In this document: positions 9,401 through 20,346 of the stretch, piece after piece
Position numbering within the stretch: position 1 is the stretch's first letter
How the letters are laid out: every line of letters starts with the position of its first letter
Assembly: GCF_900099695.1 (NCBI RefSeq)
Contig: NZ_FNCY01000009.1
Coordinates: 79,350-143,349 of the forward strand
DNA: 64,000 nt
Source of the DNA: Propionivibrio dicarboxylicus
GTDB taxonomy: Bacteria > Pseudomonadota > Gammaproteobacteria > Burkholderiales > Rhodocyclaceae
Reading direction: 5' to 3'
Notes under the pieces: model-generated
The model's input: only the letters and a program-made list of their open reading frames with translations
Database searches by the model: none
Told to the model about the DNA's origin: nothing
Made by a program: the position numbers and the translations under genes

Positions 9401-9865
9401 CTTCAGCGCGCGCCCGACGACTGGACTGCCTATCGCCTTGCGACCACGTAACGCCGCTGCGATATGATCGCGATCGCTGAAATCATGACCTATCCGTTCG
9501 AGGCTCTTCGGCGTCGAGGCAATAACGACACCATCATGCCCGGTAATCATCACTCCGCCGTTGAATTGCTGATGCAGCACAAAACGCTGGTCGAGAAAGT
9601 CCTGCAAGGCCGGTGTTTTTTCGAACAACTTGGGCGGGATCGCGGCGGCGATCAACTCGAGCGCAGCGACACGCGCACTGACGTTATTCTCGATCTCGGC
9701 GGCGATATAACTGGCCGTGGCAAATTGTTGATTGCCGAGCACCGACTCCATATCCAGCCGCAGCGAGCGCGAACCGAACCAACTCAGCACCCAGAGCGCG
9801 AGCACCATAACCGACAGCATGGCCACCGTGATGCGTACCTTGAGCGAAATCGGTTGGCCGAACAT
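6401..9865 (-). CDS. Membrane-bound hybrid sensor histidine kinase (dCache-HAMP-3xPAS-HisKA-HATPase-REC)
   Basis: This 1154-residue kinase has a membrane helix at about 12-30, a large periplasmic dCache sensor (35-285), a second helix (about 288-308) and a HAMP region (310-360). Three PAS domains follow (about 370-480, 495-610, 625-740), each with a PAC-like end such as VSVTRETTEWKR. After a short coiled coil comes HisKA, with the phospho-acceptor His786 in ANMSHEIRTPMNAIVG. The HATPase domain (G-box RHGGTGLGLA) is followed by a receiver with Asp1080 and Lys1132. ATG 9865 is chosen because GGAGG lies seven bases upstream; ATG 9871 is too close to it. No output domain or partner gene is adjacent, so the ligand and target are unknown. 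The architecture resembles BarA/ArcB-like phosphorelay kinases but lacks an Hpt domain. Confidence 0.92.
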   Translation of the reverse strand: MFGQPISLKVRITVAMLSVMVLALWVLSWFGSRSLRLDMESVLGNQQFATASYIAAEIENNVSARVAALELIAAAIPPKLFEKTPALQDFLDQRFVLHQQFNGGVMITGHDGVVIASTPKSLERIGHDFSDRDHIAAALRGRKAIGSPVVGRALKAPLIGISVPIRDRTGRVIGVLAGVTDLSRPNFLQHVAESRYGRTGGYLLVDRKNRLIVTASEKDRTMQSASPPGANPTVDRFIAGYEGALVYTNQKDVEILASVKQIAGTDWYFAVSLPTQEAFGPIREMQERMLWATLLLTLLGGVAAWLLLRQSLNPMMSTAALLADMSEDKTPLKRLPILQDDEIGHLVAGFNRLLDSLSAKDVALRRSEARYRASVQASQDFINITRMSDGCYVEVNQAFLDSTGYRRDEVIGRTSIDLGIWADPEDRDRLVNALRRDGKCLNLEARYRRKNGELGWGVMSASLVQIDGEAMVVSVTRETTEWKRADERLRENEMRFRTISELTSDLTYSCRREADGPFVIDWMIGNAEQVLGYSIEAMLSMGCWKPLVLNEDVPVFDSAIAALQPGQSSRVTLRLKVRDGSVRYFDSVARAELADPLGGGHRLYGSLCDVTERRRAEIALTESEAHYRVMYEASQDLIAVVRLDDGVFIEANDVYLSVLGYARDEVVGHSSEDLHIWADTEQRDAFVARLCQEQRCWNHEACLNTRDGRQVWGLVSASIIETRGHACIFSVTRDITKLKETEQELRHYRQRLENLVDERTRALVEANRAAESASMAKSMFLANMSHEIRTPMNAIVGITNILRRTPLTAEQAERLGQIDTATQHLLKVINDILDLSKIEAGKLMLEEQHLSVEVLLADVVALVADRVNAKHLVLNVEADTFPDCLYGDATRIRQALLNYVSNAIKFTEHGTIDLRATKMLDQCDAVVVRFEVRDSGVGIREEDLSRIFSAFEQADGTTTRRHGGTGLGLAITRRLALMMGGEVGVESRFGEGSLFWFSVCLRKASSPSAIEVALAGEAAEQTIREHYAGKRVLLVDDEPVNLEVARSFLEGGGLLVDVASDGHQAVAMASSSTYALILMDMLMPGLDGLDATRQIRWYPQCRGIPIVAMTANAFVEDRKRCIEAGMNDFLSKPFAPETLFSVVLRWLSSPPESV

Positions 9866-9902
9866 GCCCATTCCTCCGGACGCCGTAAGAGCGAGAAATT
9901 CG

Positions 9903-9911
9903 CTTATACCA
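9903..9911 (-). promoter_or_regulatory. Possible extended -10 promoter of the hybrid kinase gene
   Basis: On the minus strand TGGTATAAG fits an extended -10 (TGn plus TATAAG), about 40 bases before the chosen start codon. No good -35 hexamer is seen at the usual distance. Confidence 0.35.
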
Positions 9912-9990
9912 CAACCATAAGTGCAATGAATAGCGAGGAAAAAGGCAGGGCTGACACACCCACGGTGACGAAGTCGGCACCGCGCGCCAA

Positions 9991-10009
9991 CGGACGTCAG
10001 AGACGTCCG
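9991..10009. other. 19-bp perfect inverted repeat CGGACGTC-AGA-GACGTCCG
   Basis: Two perfect 8-bp arms around a 3-bp centre lie between the tRNA-Pro terminator and the kinase gene, about 80 bp upstream of the kinase -10 candidate. It could be an operator or an RNA hairpin; there is no following T-run, so it is not an intrinsic terminator. Confidence 0.5.
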
Positions 10010-10021
10010 CAAGACATCCGG

Positions 10022-10062
10022 AAAAAACAAAACCCTCGCAATCAGAACGATTGGCGAGGGTT
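10022..10062 (-). terminator. Intrinsic terminator of the tRNA-Pro transcript
   Basis: On the minus strand a long stem (AACCCTCGC paired with GCGAGGGTT, extended by AATC/GATT) is followed by TTTTGTTTTTTC. It lies 15 bases downstream of the tRNA 3' end. Confidence 0.85.
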
Positions 10063-10077
10063 TATGTTTTGTATAAC

Positions 10078-10154
<77 letters not shown>

Positions 10155-10165
10155 ACGAAGCTGCG

Positions 10166-11137
10166 CTAATAAGACCGTGCAACAGCAAAGGCTGACAATT
10201 CTAACAAAGAATCCTTGTATTGGGAAGCGGGCAACAACAAATCGATCGATTTTCTTGCCAACTCGGCCTCGACCGCTGCCTGACGCAAGGTATAGTCGAG
10301 CGCACCGGTCGCGCGGATCGCCGCCAGCACTGCTTGAAAATCGTCGCGTCCGCCGCTTTCGATCGCATGCCGAACGCAATCCGCCTGCTCGGCGGAACCG
10401 TTCTGCATAACGTAGATCAGCGGCAGAGTCGGCTTGCCCTCGGCCAGGTCGTCGCCGAGGTGCTTTCCGGTCTCGGCTTCCGCCCCGGAATAATCGAGCA
10501 CATCGTCGACGAGTTGGAACGCCGTACCCAGATGCATGCCATAGGCCGCAAGTGCCTGCTCGACTTCGGCGGACCCGCCACCCAGAAGCGCACCAAGACG
10601 CGCGGCCGCCTCGAAAAGTTTTGCCGTCTTGAAATGAATGACCTGCAGATACCTCGCCTCATCGACATTGGCATCATGGCAGTTCATGAGTTGCAGCACT
10701 TCGCCCTCGGCAATGACATTGGTCGCATCGGCAAGCACCTGCATGATGCGCATGTTGCCGACCTCCACCATCATCTGGAAGGCGCGTGAATAGAGAAAAT
10801 CGCCGACAAGCACGCTGGCTGCGTTGCCAAAGAGCGCGTTGGCCGTGTCCCGACCGCGCCGCAAGCTCGATTCATCGACAACATCGTCGTGCAACAGGGT
10901 CGCCGTATGGATGAACTCGATGACGGCCGCCAACTCATGGTGATGTGTGCCGCGATACCCCAGGGCGCCGGCCGTGAGCAACACCAGCGCAGGCCGCAGG
11001 CGTTTTCCGCCACTCTGAATGATGTACTCGGCGACCTGCCGCACCAGAACGACATCGGAATGCAGACGCGACCGAATGACGGCATCGACCGCTTGCATAT
11101 CCTGGCCGATGAGGCTGTAGAGGTGCTCGAGTTTCAA
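10166..11137 (-). CDS. ispB: Octaprenyl (polyprenyl) diphosphate synthase IspB
   Basis: This trans-isoprenyl diphosphate synthase elongates farnesyl diphosphate to make the side chain of ubiquinone or menaquinone. Both Asp-rich motifs are present: [15 protein letters not shown] (first, DDxxD) and [10 protein letters not shown] (second). [12 protein letters not shown] is the N-terminal substrate-binding motif. Chain length cannot be read reliably. The ATG at 11098 would cut off a conserved stretch ([17 protein letters not shown]), so I use the TTG at 11137, which gives 323 residues, the size of E. coli IspB; no clear ribosome binding site precedes it. It is divergent from rplU, the usual arrangement in proteobacteria. 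Confidence 0.92.
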   Translation of the reverse strand: MKLEHLYSLIGQDMQAVDAVIRSRLHSDVVLVRQVAEYIIQSGGKRLRPALVLLTAGALGYRGTHHHELAAVIEFIHTATLLHDDVVDESSLRRGRDTANALFGNAASVLVGDFLYSRAFQMMVEVGNMRIMQVLADATNVIAEGEVLQLMNCHDANVDEARYLQVIHFKTAKLFEAAARLGALLGGGSAEVEQALAAYGMHLGTAFQLVDDVLDYSGAEAETGKHLGDDLAEGKPTLPLIYVMQNGSAEQADCVRHAIESGGRDDFQAVLAAIRATGALDYTLRQAAVEAELARKSIDLLLPASQYKDSLLELSAFAVARSY

Positions 11138-11238
11138 TTGACGGTACCGGGAGGGAAACCGGCGAATCTTAGGGGTCCAGCGCGACGGCGTCAAGAAGAG
11201 CGGCCGACCGGACCGCCTTTGCAAGCGTCCTTGGCGAC

Positions 11239-11255
11239 GGAAGTCTTTGACTTCC
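11239..11255. other. 17-bp perfect inverted repeat overlapping the rplU -35 box
   Basis: GGAAGTC-TTT-GACTTCC has two perfect 7-bp arms, and its right half overlaps the -35 hexamer TTGACT of the rplU promoter. It could be an operator or a chance dyad. Confidence 0.45.
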
Positions 11256-11274
11256 ATGAGAAAGCCCGTATAAT
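11247..11274 (+). promoter_or_regulatory. Sigma-70 promoter of rplU-rpmA
   Basis: TTGACT (11247-11252), a 16-bp spacer and a consensus TATAAT (11269-11274) lie about 45 bases before the rplU start codon, giving a leader of about 40 nt. The strength fits a ribosomal protein operon. Confidence 0.85.
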
Positions 11275-11320
11275 GCACGGTTCTTTGCAGTACTTTTTCA
11301 CCGTTCTTTTGGAGTCCAAC

Positions 11321-11632
11321 ATGTACGCGGTCATAAAAACCGGTGGCAAGCAATATCGTGTTGCTGCTGGCGAAAAACTTAAGATAGAACAGATACCGGC
11401 AGAGGTTGGCGCAGAAATTACCCTTGACCAGATTCTCATGGTCGGCGAAGGCGAGTCCGTGAAAATCGGTGCGCCGCTCGTCGCTGGAGCTGCGGTCAAG
11501 GCGACTGTGCTTTCGCAAGGCCGTCACGACAAGGTCAAGATCTTCAAAATGCGTCGTCGCAAGCATTACCAGAAGCATCAAGGCCACCGTCAAAACTACA
11601 CTGAAATCCGTATTGACGGTATTTCGGCCTAA
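11321..11632 (+). CDS. rplU: 50S ribosomal protein L21
   Basis: This 103-residue protein starts [20 protein letters not shown] and ends with the basic tail [20 protein letters not shown], the characteristic L21 signature. L21 binds 23S rRNA domain II and helps assemble the large subunit. The ATG at 11321 follows TTGGAG eight bases upstream. It is the first gene of the rplU-rpmA unit and sits 18 bp before rpmA, behind a strong sigma-70 promoter. The divergent neighbour is ispB, as in most proteobacteria. Confidence 0.98.
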   Translation: MYAVIKTGGKQYRVAAGEKLKIEQIPAEVGAEITLDQILMVGEGESVKIGAPLVAGAAVKATVLSQGRHDKVKIFKMRRRKHYQKHQGHRQNYTEIRIDGISA

Positions 11633-11650
11633 CGGAAAGGAATCTGAACC

Positions 11651-11911
11651 ATGGCACACAAAAAAGCAGGCGGCAGTTCCCGTAACGGCCGCGACTCAGA
11701 ATCGAAACGCCTTGGCGTCAAGCGCTACGGCGGCGAGCAAGTGCTCGCGGGCAACATCATCGTTCGCCAGCGCGGCACCGAATTCCACCCGGGCGTCAAT
11801 GTCGGCCTCGGCAAGGATCACACGCTCTTCGCGCTGATCGACGGGCAAGTGGAATTCACGCTGAAGGGGCCGAAGCAACGGCGCACCGTCAACATCGTTG
11901 CCGCTGCCTGA
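11651..11911 (+). CDS. rpmA: 50S ribosomal protein L27
   Basis: This 86-residue protein starts [20 protein letters not shown], the typical L27 N-terminus that reaches the peptidyl transferase centre. It has no N-terminal Firmicutes-type leader needing proteolysis. GGAAAGGAATCT precedes the ATG. It is followed by a perfect hairpin terminator before obgE, so ribosomal protein output can be set apart from that of the GTPase. Confidence 0.98.
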   Translation: MAHKKAGGSSRNGRDSESKRLGVKRYGGEQVLAGNIIVRQRGTEFHPGVNVGLGKDHTLFALIDGQVEFTLKGPKQRRTVNIVAAA

Positions 11912-11933
11912 TCCGGTTTCTCCGGTAAAATCC

Positions 11934-11962
11934 AAAGCCCTATCGTTGCGATAGGGCTTTTT
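11934..11962 (+). terminator. Intrinsic terminator after rpmA
   Basis: A perfect 12-bp stem (AAAGCCCTATCG / CGATAGGGCTTT) with a TTG loop runs into a T5 tract, between rpmA and obgE. Read-through would serve obgE-proB. Confidence 0.85.
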
Positions 11963-11976
11963 CGTTTATACGCTAG

Positions 11977-14189
<2,213 letters not shown>

Positions 14190-14207
14190 GCGAGCTTACG
14201 GATTTGT

Positions 14208-16484
14208 TCAAACGAAGATGTGTTCGGGCGCCAATCCGGCCCGTTGGCGCTCAGTCATCTTGAGGAAGGCGGCCTCGATATTCCGGGTGAAGGCTGCGGT
14301 ATCGAACAAGGGCGCCGTTGGCAGATTCGCTGCAAGTTTGTCGCGAAGCGCGGCCAACGCCGTTGGGACGTGCCCAAGACGCACGGCCATCGCTTCATAG
14401 TCCTCGACCGACTCCGTAATCAACTCCGGCATCCCGACGGCATTCAGCAAACTCGCGCCATAGCGACTGGCAAAGGATTCCCCGCAGCGGGTCAACACCG
14501 GCAAGCCCATGCGCAACGCATTGCTTGCCGTCGCGCCGGCGTTATAGGGAAAGGTATCCAAAAACAGATCGGCTGCCCGCTGCCGCACCAGATGCTGCTT
14601 CAGTGGCATGCGTTCGGCAAAGATCAGCCGCGCATCATCAACGTCGCACCCCCGTGCCTCCTTGCGCAAATTGCCGACAGCGGCCTCGTTGGCTGCGAAC
14701 AACCACAAAACACTACCTGGCACCTGCTTGAGTATGCGCATCCAGCAATCAAAGACTTCGGGCGTAATCTTGTAATTATTGTTGAACGAGGCATACACCA
14801 TGCCTTGCTCGGGCAGACCCAACTCAGTCCGCGAGAAGCTTCGGGCGAACACTTCTGTCTTATCGTCGTTGCTCTGATACCACGGCAGATAGGCGATTTT
14901 TTCCTGGTAGAACTCGCGCTTGTCCTCGGGCACGAGGAGCGGATCGGCGATCAGGTAGTCGACATACGGGGCGCCCATGGTCCCGAGAAAACCAATGTAA
15001 CTCGCCTGAATCGGCGCGACACGCTCGGCGAAGATACCGGTCCTCGCCTTGAACGTGTGCCCATTCAGATCGACGGCAATATCCAGGGAAAATTCGGCTA
15101 CCGCCTGCGCGATCTCCGCATCCGATTTCCCGACGCTGCCGAATTCAATGAAATGATCGAAGCCCGCCTCGATGCGTGTGCGCCATTCGTCCCGGCGTTC
15201 CGACAAGGAAAAACCGAAGATCTCGAAACGCGCCCGGTCGTGATGCTCAAACACCCCCGCCAGAAGATGGCTCACCGGATGATCGCCAAAATCCGACGAA
15301 AAATAGCCCACCCGGATCCTGCAACCAGCACTGCGCGCGACCGAGTTGAGCGCCGCCTCTCTGGCAGGGAACAGGCGATCCGAGAAATTTTTCGCACACG
15401 AGCACAACACGCGCGGCGCGTCCAGCAGCACCTGCGCGTGAAACGGCGGCGACAGCGCGTCGTCCATCCCATCCGTGCGCAATAAAGCCCTCAGCGCCTC
15501 AAGCCCGTCCCAATCGCTAAGCGTCAACTTGGCCAACCCTAGCGAGCCCAGAAGAAATTCACCCGAAGAATTCAGACGAAACGCCGCTTGATAGGCTGCG
15601 AGAGCGTCCGCATCTGCCTTCAATTCCTGAAACACGTCGCCTCTTCCTGTATGAGCCAGCACGTTATCGGCATCGATTTCAAGGGCCTGATCAAAGCATC
15701 TCAGCGCCTCGTCGTGACGCATCAGCGCCTTCAGCGCATAGCCAATCTTGGCGTAGGTCTCGGCACATTTGGGTTGCAGAGAACGCGCCTGCGTAAGGCA
15801 GTCCAGCGCCTCAGCAAATCGTGACAATTTGAACAGCACGCCACCCAAATTGCTGTACGCGTCTGCGAAGGACGGCATCGCCGCGACCGCTCTTTTGTAA
15901 GCCGCCAGCGCTTCGCACAAGCGCCCGTCTTTCTCCTGCAGGCAGCCAAGATTTAAATGCGCATCGGCAAAACCGGCATCGATACGCGCCGCCTCCATGA
16001 AACAGGCCTCGGCTTCGGCATGGCGATTAAGCTGCTGCAGGACGACGCCACGATTATTGTGCGCCGGGGCAAAATCCGGCCGAACATCGATCGCCCGGTC
16101 AAAACAAGGCAGAGCCTCTTGCCAGCGCTTCAGTTCGATCAACAGCGCGCCTTTGTTACAACAGGCTTCGACATTCTTCGCGTCGCAGCGCAGCGCCGTA
16201 TCGAAACTCTCCAGCGCCTCGGTGTTCCGATTCAATCGGACAAGCGTGTTGCCCTTGAGATTATGCGCCATGGGAACCGAAGCATCCAGCCGGATCGCTT
16301 TATTGACGATCGTCAGCGCCTCGCCTGCCCGCCCCAGTCGCAACTCGGCATCGGCCCAGACGATTAGTACCTGCTGGTTGTTCGAATAGCACTCATGGAG
16401 CCATCGGTAAATTCCAATGGCTTTGTCGACTTCGCCGCCAAAATGCAAGGCGAGCGCCTGCTGAAAAAGCCCATTGGGATCCAT
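14208..16484 (-). CDS. TPR repeat protein with SPINDLY/OGT-type GT41 glycosyltransferase domain
   Basis: This 758-residue protein has about ten N-terminal tetratricopeptide repeats (roughly 5-340, units such as ALECFDQALEIDADNVLAHT) and a C-terminal O-GlcNAc transferase-like domain (about 375-750). The latter shows the family signatures RVGYFSSDFGDHPVSHLL, DLNGHTF, QASYIGFLGTMG and DTFPYNAGATASNALRMGLP. Bacterial GT41 proteins transfer sugars to proteins such as adhesins, flagellin or elongation factors; the target here is unknown. I start at the ATG at 16484; the upstream in-frame start at 16544 lies inside the porin terminator hairpin. The gene is convergent with proB and lies downstream of the porin, from which it is separated by a strong terminator. 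Confidence 0.88.
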   Translation of the reverse strand: MDPNGLFQQALALHFGGEVDKAIGIYRWLHECYSNNQQVLIVWADAELRLGRAGEALTIVNKAIRLDASVPMAHNLKGNTLVRLNRNTEALESFDTALRCDAKNVEACCNKGALLIELKRWQEALPCFDRAIDVRPDFAPAHNNRGVVLQQLNRHAEAEACFMEAARIDAGFADAHLNLGCLQEKDGRLCEALAAYKRAVAAMPSFADAYSNLGGVLFKLSRFAEALDCLTQARSLQPKCAETYAKIGYALKALMRHDEALRCFDQALEIDADNVLAHTGRGDVFQELKADADALAAYQAAFRLNSSGEFLLGSLGLAKLTLSDWDGLEALRALLRTDGMDDALSPPFHAQVLLDAPRVLCSCAKNFSDRLFPAREAALNSVARSAGCRIRVGYFSSDFGDHPVSHLLAGVFEHHDRARFEIFGFSLSERRDEWRTRIEAGFDHFIEFGSVGKSDAEIAQAVAEFSLDIAVDLNGHTFKARTGIFAERVAPIQASYIGFLGTMGAPYVDYLIADPLLVPEDKREFYQEKIAYLPWYQSNDDKTEVFARSFSRTELGLPEQGMVYASFNNNYKITPEVFDCWMRILKQVPGSVLWLFAANEAAVGNLRKEARGCDVDDARLIFAERMPLKQHLVRQRAADLFLDTFPYNAGATASNALRMGLPVLTRCGESFASRYGASLLNAVGMPELITESVEDYEAMAVRLGHVPTALAALRDKLAANLPTAPLFDTAAFTRNIEAAFLKMTERQRAGLAPEHIFV

Positions 16485-16529
16485 GAAACGATGGTCGACC
16501 ACGACACCCTGCCCGATTGCTAACGCGTT

Positions 16530-16557
16530 AAAAAAAACGGCCACCCGAAGGTGACCG
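16530..16557 (-). terminator. Intrinsic terminator of the porin gene
   Basis: On the minus strand the 8-bp stem CGGTCACC / GGTGGCCG (one G-U pair) closes a stable TTCG tetraloop and is followed by eight T residues. It lies about 30 bases after the porin stop. Confidence 0.92.
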
Positions 16558-16586
16558 TTGATGTACTACCTGCCTGAAAGGGCAGA

Positions 16587-17744
16587 TTAGAACGTGTGCA
16601 GGATGCCGGCCATGACGCCCGTCATACGCTTGCCAGCTTCGATGCCGGTCGAGCCATACGAGCCAAGGTTGGTCACCGAAGCGTTCTCTTGGTTCATCTT
16701 CATGTAGCCAGCTTGCGCATAGACGCTGGTACGCTTCGAGAACAGGTACTGGCCGTTGACCATGTAGCCATAGCCGCCCTGGGTGCGATCGCCATTCGAC
16801 TTGGCGGCTTCGAGGGTCGCCAGGAACTTGGCGCCGAACGGAACCGTCACAAAACCGCCGTACATGTAGCCGGTCTTGTAATCGCCGCCGTTGATGGTGA
16901 TCGCATCTTTCAGCTGCTGACGCTGATACACAGCACCGACCTTGGCAACGCCGAAGTCATAGGCACCGCGCAGGCCGTATTCTTGCTTGGCACGCTGAGC
17001 AGCGGTCGGAGCGGCACCGGCGAGGTCAGCCGGGACAGCCACGTGACGGTACATCGCCATCGCGCTGATCGGGCCTTGATCGTAGTTGGCGCCCAACAGA
17101 TAGATCTGCTGACGGCCAACAGCCGTGCCGTTAACGTAGGTCTGGTCGTTGGTGTTCTGCTCGGAGGTATTGGCACGCGCGTCAGCCGTGTACTGGCCCG
17201 TCACCTTGAAGCCGGCATACGTCGGCGAGACGTACTGGATAGCGTTGCTGATACGGTCGCTGGTGTTGGAGCTGATGCCCTGCACGTTGGTCATCGTGCG
17301 GATCGGGTCAATACCACCCCAAGGACGCGAACCGGCCTGGAAGACCCAGCCCAGCGCGTGGAAGCGACCCATCGAGATTTGGCCGAAGTCATTGCTCGTC
17401 AGGCCAACCCAGGCGGTGCGGGTGCTGAGGTTGTTCAGCGTGGCGCCAGCAGCAGCGGTCGTGCCAACTTGGTTGATGTTGTTGGTCGGGGCGATGCCGA
17501 GCTCGTAGTTGAACTCAGCCTTCAGGCCACCGCCGAGGTCTTCCAGACCCTTGAAGCCGATACGCGAACCGACGGCGCCGTCATCGAAACCGCGCTGGTT
17601 CTTCAGGTTGCCGGCAACGGCGTTGTTCGTGTTGAACGACGTGCCAACAACGTCAGCGATACCGTAAACGGTGATGTTCGACTGCGCCATCGCGACGCCG
17701 GAGGCCAGAGCGGCAACTGCCAGAGCAATTACTTTCTTTTGCAT
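16587..17744 (-). CDS. Outer membrane porin of the betaproteobacterial general porin family
   Basis: This 385-residue precursor has a typical signal peptide (MQKKVIALAVAALASGVAMA, then QSNITVYGIADVVG) and 16-strand beta-barrel character: alternating hydrophobic strands, Gly/Asn/Thr-rich turns, and the constriction-loop region around GRFHALGWVFQAGSRPWGG. It ends with a terminal Phe (AGILHTF) recognised by the Bam machinery. It should form trimeric diffusion channels for small solutes. AGGAG lies nine bases before the ATG, and the gene ends in a strong terminator, in line with high expression. The 190-bp upstream gap after trpC probably carries its own promoter; TTGGTG-17-TATTCT is a possible but weak match. 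Confidence 0.93.
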   Translation of the reverse strand: MQKKVIALAVAALASGVAMAQSNITVYGIADVVGTSFNTNNAVAGNLKNQRGFDDGAVGSRIGFKGLEDLGGGLKAEFNYELGIAPTNNINQVGTTAAAGATLNNLSTRTAWVGLTSNDFGQISMGRFHALGWVFQAGSRPWGGIDPIRTMTNVQGISSNTSDRISNAIQYVSPTYAGFKVTGQYTADARANTSEQNTNDQTYVNGTAVGRQQIYLLGANYDQGPISAMAMYRHVAVPADLAGAAPTAAQRAKQEYGLRGAYDFGVAKVGAVYQRQQLKDAITINGGDYKTGYMYGGFVTVPFGAKFLATLEAAKSNGDRTQGGYGYMVNGQYLFSKRTSVYAQAGYMKMNQENASVTNLGSYGSTGIEAGKRMTGVMAGILHTF

Positions 17745-17934
17745 TGTGAATCTCCTCTAGGGTTAAGGTCGGCGGCCCGTGGGTCAGAATAAAACAGAGA
17801 CACCCGGCCACCAAACTGGACCTCTCATTGATGAGAAGCTGAGCGAATCATCGCAAACCGCAAGCGGGTGGACAAGCACGAAGCCCCGATTCAAGGCATT
17901 CCCACCCGCCGTCTGTTGTGCCGTTGCAACACAT

Positions 17935-18744
17935 TCAGCCGATTTCGTCCGATGCGAACAACTGTGTCAATGCCACGCCAGGATTTGGCGCGCGCATGAA
18001 AGCTTCGCCGACGAGGAATGCATTGACGCCGTGACAACGCAGCAATTCGACATCGCAGGCCGCCAGTACGCCGCTCTCAGCGACGACGATGCGCCCATCC
18101 GGAATACGCGGCTGCAGCCCGAGCGTCGTTTGCAGGCTGACCTCGAAGGTCCGCAGATTGCGATTATTAATCCCGATCAGCGGCGTCCTGAGCTGCAAAG
18201 CGAGTTCAAGCTCGTCAGCATCATGCACCTCCACCAGCACGGCCATACCCAACTCGCTCGCGACCGCCTCGAATTCCTGCATGGTCGGCAAATCAAGCGC
18301 CGCCGCAATCAGCAGGATCGCATCGGCACCCATCGCCCGCGCTTCGAATACCTGATAGGCATCGACGAGAAAATCCTTGCGCAATACCGGCAAAGCGCAG
18401 GCCGCGCGTGCCGCCTGAAGATATTCCGGCGCCCCCTGAAAAAATTGCCGATCGGTCAGCACCGACAGACAGGCGGCCCCGTGCGCCGCGTAATCCGCCG
18501 CAATCTCGGCCGGGCGAAAGTCGGCACGAATCACTCCTTTCGACGGGCTGGCCTTCTTGACTTCGGCGATCACCGCCGGCAGACCCGCTGCAGTTTTGGC
18601 GCGCAAGGCGCCAACGAAGTCACGGGCCGGCGCCTGCACATTCGCCTCAGCCCGAATCACCGCCAGAGGCCTGGCCACCAGCGCCTGCCGGACCTCCTCG
18701 CGCTTGACGGCGAGGATCCGTTCAAGAATATCCGGCACGCTCAT
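17935..18744 (-). CDS. trpC: Indole-3-glycerol-phosphate synthase
   Basis: This 269-residue TIM-barrel enzyme closes the indole ring from CdRP, the fourth step of tryptophan synthesis. Visible signatures are [64 protein letters not shown] and VAESGV. It is monofunctional: there is no fused phosphoribosylanthranilate isomerase. The ATG at 18744 overlaps the trpD stop in an ATGA; the longer open frame upstream lies inside trpD. It is the last gene of the trpEGDC cluster; trpF, trpB and trpA are not in the window, the usual split in betaproteobacteria. Confidence 0.97.
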   Translation of the reverse strand: MSVPDILERILAVKREEVRQALVARPLAVIRAEANVQAPARDFVGALRAKTAAGLPAVIAEVKKASPSKGVIRADFRPAEIAADYAAHGAACLSVLTDRQFFQGAPEYLQAARAACALPVLRKDFLVDAYQVFEARAMGADAILLIAAALDLPTMQEFEAVASELGMAVLVEVHDADELELALQLRTPLIGINNRNLRTFEVSLQTTLGLQPRIPDGRIVVAESGVLAACDVELLRCHGVNAFLVGEAFMRAPNPGVALTQLFASDEIG

Positions 18745-19769
18745 GCCGACAACCCTTGCGTAAAGCGGACGAACTCGTCGAGTTTGGCACGCGCGGCGCC
18801 GCTCGCGACCGCTTCCCGCGCCAGCGCGATGCCGTCGGCGATCGACTCGGCACGGTTGGCGACATAGAGCGCAGTCCCCGCGTTGAGCAACACGATTTCG
18901 CGCGCGGCCCCCTCGGTATTGGCGAGCACGGAATACAACATTTCCTTCGACTCGTCGGCACTGCCGACCCGCAGACTGCGGTTGGACACCATCTGCAAGC
19001 CAAAGTCTTCGGGGTGGATTTCGCACTCGCGCACGACACCATCCTTGAGCTCGCCGACCATCGTCGCGGCGCCAAGCGAGATTTCGTCCATGCCGTCCTT
19101 GCCGTACACCACCAGCACATGCTGCGCCCCCAAACGCTCCATGACGCGCACAAGAATGCCAACCAGATCCGGATGGAAAACGCCGAGCAAGGTATTCGGC
19201 GCACCGGCGGGATTGGTGAGCGGCCCGAGAATATTGAAAATCGTGCGTACGCCCATCTCGCGGCGGACCGGCGCGACGTTCTTCATCGCCGTATGGTGCG
19301 TCGGCGCGAACATGAAGCCGATGCCGGTGGCAGCCAAACACTCGCCCACCTGGGCCGGCGTCAACTGGATATTGACGCCGAGCGACTCGAGCACATCGGC
19401 GGCCCCGGACTTCGAAGAAACGCCGCGATTACCGTGCTTGGCAACCTTGGCGCCGGCAGCGGCGGTAACGAACATCGAAGTCGTCGAGATATTGAAGGTG
19501 TGTGCGCCGTCCCCGCCCGTCCCGACGATATCAACCAGATTGGCCTTGTCGGCGACCTCGATGCGCGTCGCCATCTCGCGCATCACCTGCGCTGCAGCGG
19601 TAATCTCGCCGACCGTTTCCTTCTTGACACGCAAACCAGTCAGGATGGCCGCCGTCATCAGCGGCGAGAGTTCGCCGCGCATGATCTGACGCATCAGATC
19701 GAGCATTTCGTCGTAAAAAATTTCGCGATGTTCAATGGTGCGCTGTAGCGCCTCTTGTGGCGTGATCAT
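18741..19769 (-). CDS. trpD: Anthranilate phosphoribosyltransferase
   Basis: This 342-residue enzyme joins anthranilate to PRPP. The PRPP-binding signatures are read as [17 protein letters not shown] and [21 protein letters not shown], and the dinucleotide-independent fold continues to HEDFG-like and LNAGTALYV motifs. The N-terminal helical domain ([17 protein letters not shown]) is typical. It is separate from trpG rather than fused as in enterics. It begins 3 bp after the trpG stop and overlaps trpC by 4 bp, so trpG, trpD and trpC are tightly coupled. Confidence 0.97.
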   Translation of the reverse strand: MITPQEALQRTIEHREIFYDEMLDLMRQIMRGELSPLMTAAILTGLRVKKETVGEITAAAQVMREMATRIEVADKANLVDIVGTGGDGAHTFNISTTSMFVTAAAGAKVAKHGNRGVSSKSGAADVLESLGVNIQLTPAQVGECLAATGIGFMFAPTHHTAMKNVAPVRREMGVRTIFNILGPLTNPAGAPNTLLGVFHPDLVGILVRVMERLGAQHVLVVYGKDGMDEISLGAATMVGELKDGVVRECEIHPEDFGLQMVSNRSLRVGSADESKEMLYSVLANTEGAAREIVLLNAGTALYVANRAESIADGIALAREAVASGAARAKLDEFVRFTQGLSA

Positions 19770-19772
19770 GGC

Positions 19773-20336
19773 CTACCTCGTCAGAAAGTTTTTCAGCATG
19801 TCGTGACCGTGTTCGGTCAGGATCGATTCGGGATGGAACTGCACGCCTTCGACCGCGAGGGTCTTGTGGCGCAGCCCCATGATTTCGCCATCCTCGGTCC
19901 AAGCAGTGATTTCCAGGCAATCGGGCAGCGACTCGCGCTCGACGGCGAGCGAGTGATAACGCGTACACACCACCGGATTCGGCAGGCCGCGGAAAATACC
20001 GACATCATTGTGAAAGACCGGCGACACTTTGCCGTGCATCAGTCGCTTGGCATGGACGACCTTGCCGCCAAAGGCTTCACCGATCGACTGGTGGCCAAGA
20101 CAGACGCCGAGCAGCGGAATCTTGCCGGCAAATTCGCGGATCGCCCCGAGCGAGACGCCGGCCTGCGACGGATTGCCCGGCCCCGGCGAAATGACGATGC
20201 GATCGGGCGCAAGACGGGCGATTTCGGCCAGCGTGATCGCGTCGTTGCGATAGACGCGGACGTCCTCGCCAAGTTCGCCGAAATACTGAACGAGGTTGTA
20301 GGTAAAGGAATCGTAGTTGTCGATCATCAGCAGCAT
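19773..20336 (-). CDS. trpG: Anthranilate synthase component II (glutamine amidotransferase)
   Basis: This 187-residue class I glutaminase supplies ammonia to TrpE. The catalytic Cys lies in [17 protein letters not shown], and the His-Glu pair in [14 protein letters not shown]. The oxyanion motif [11 protein letters not shown] is present. In many bacteria the same subunit also serves PabB in folate synthesis. The ATG at 20336 follows GAGG seven bases upstream and matches the family start [20 protein letters not shown]; the longer frame upstream lies in trpE. It is separated from trpE by only 10 bp. Confidence 0.97.
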   Translation of the reverse strand: MLLMIDNYDSFTYNLVQYFGELGEDVRVYRNDAITLAEIARLAPDRIVISPGPGNPSQAGVSLGAIREFAGKIPLLGVCLGHQSIGEAFGGKVVHAKRLMHGKVSPVFHNDVGIFRGLPNPVVCTRYHSLAVERESLPDCLEITAWTEDGEIMGLRHKTLAVEGVQFHPESILTEHGHDMLKNFLTR

Positions 20337-20346
20337 GGCAGACCTC

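Noticed and set aside
16596-17792. 398-codon plus-strand open frame opposite the porin
   Set aside because: Antisense shadow caused by biased codon use in a highly expressed gene; its Val/His/Arg-rich product resembles no protein.
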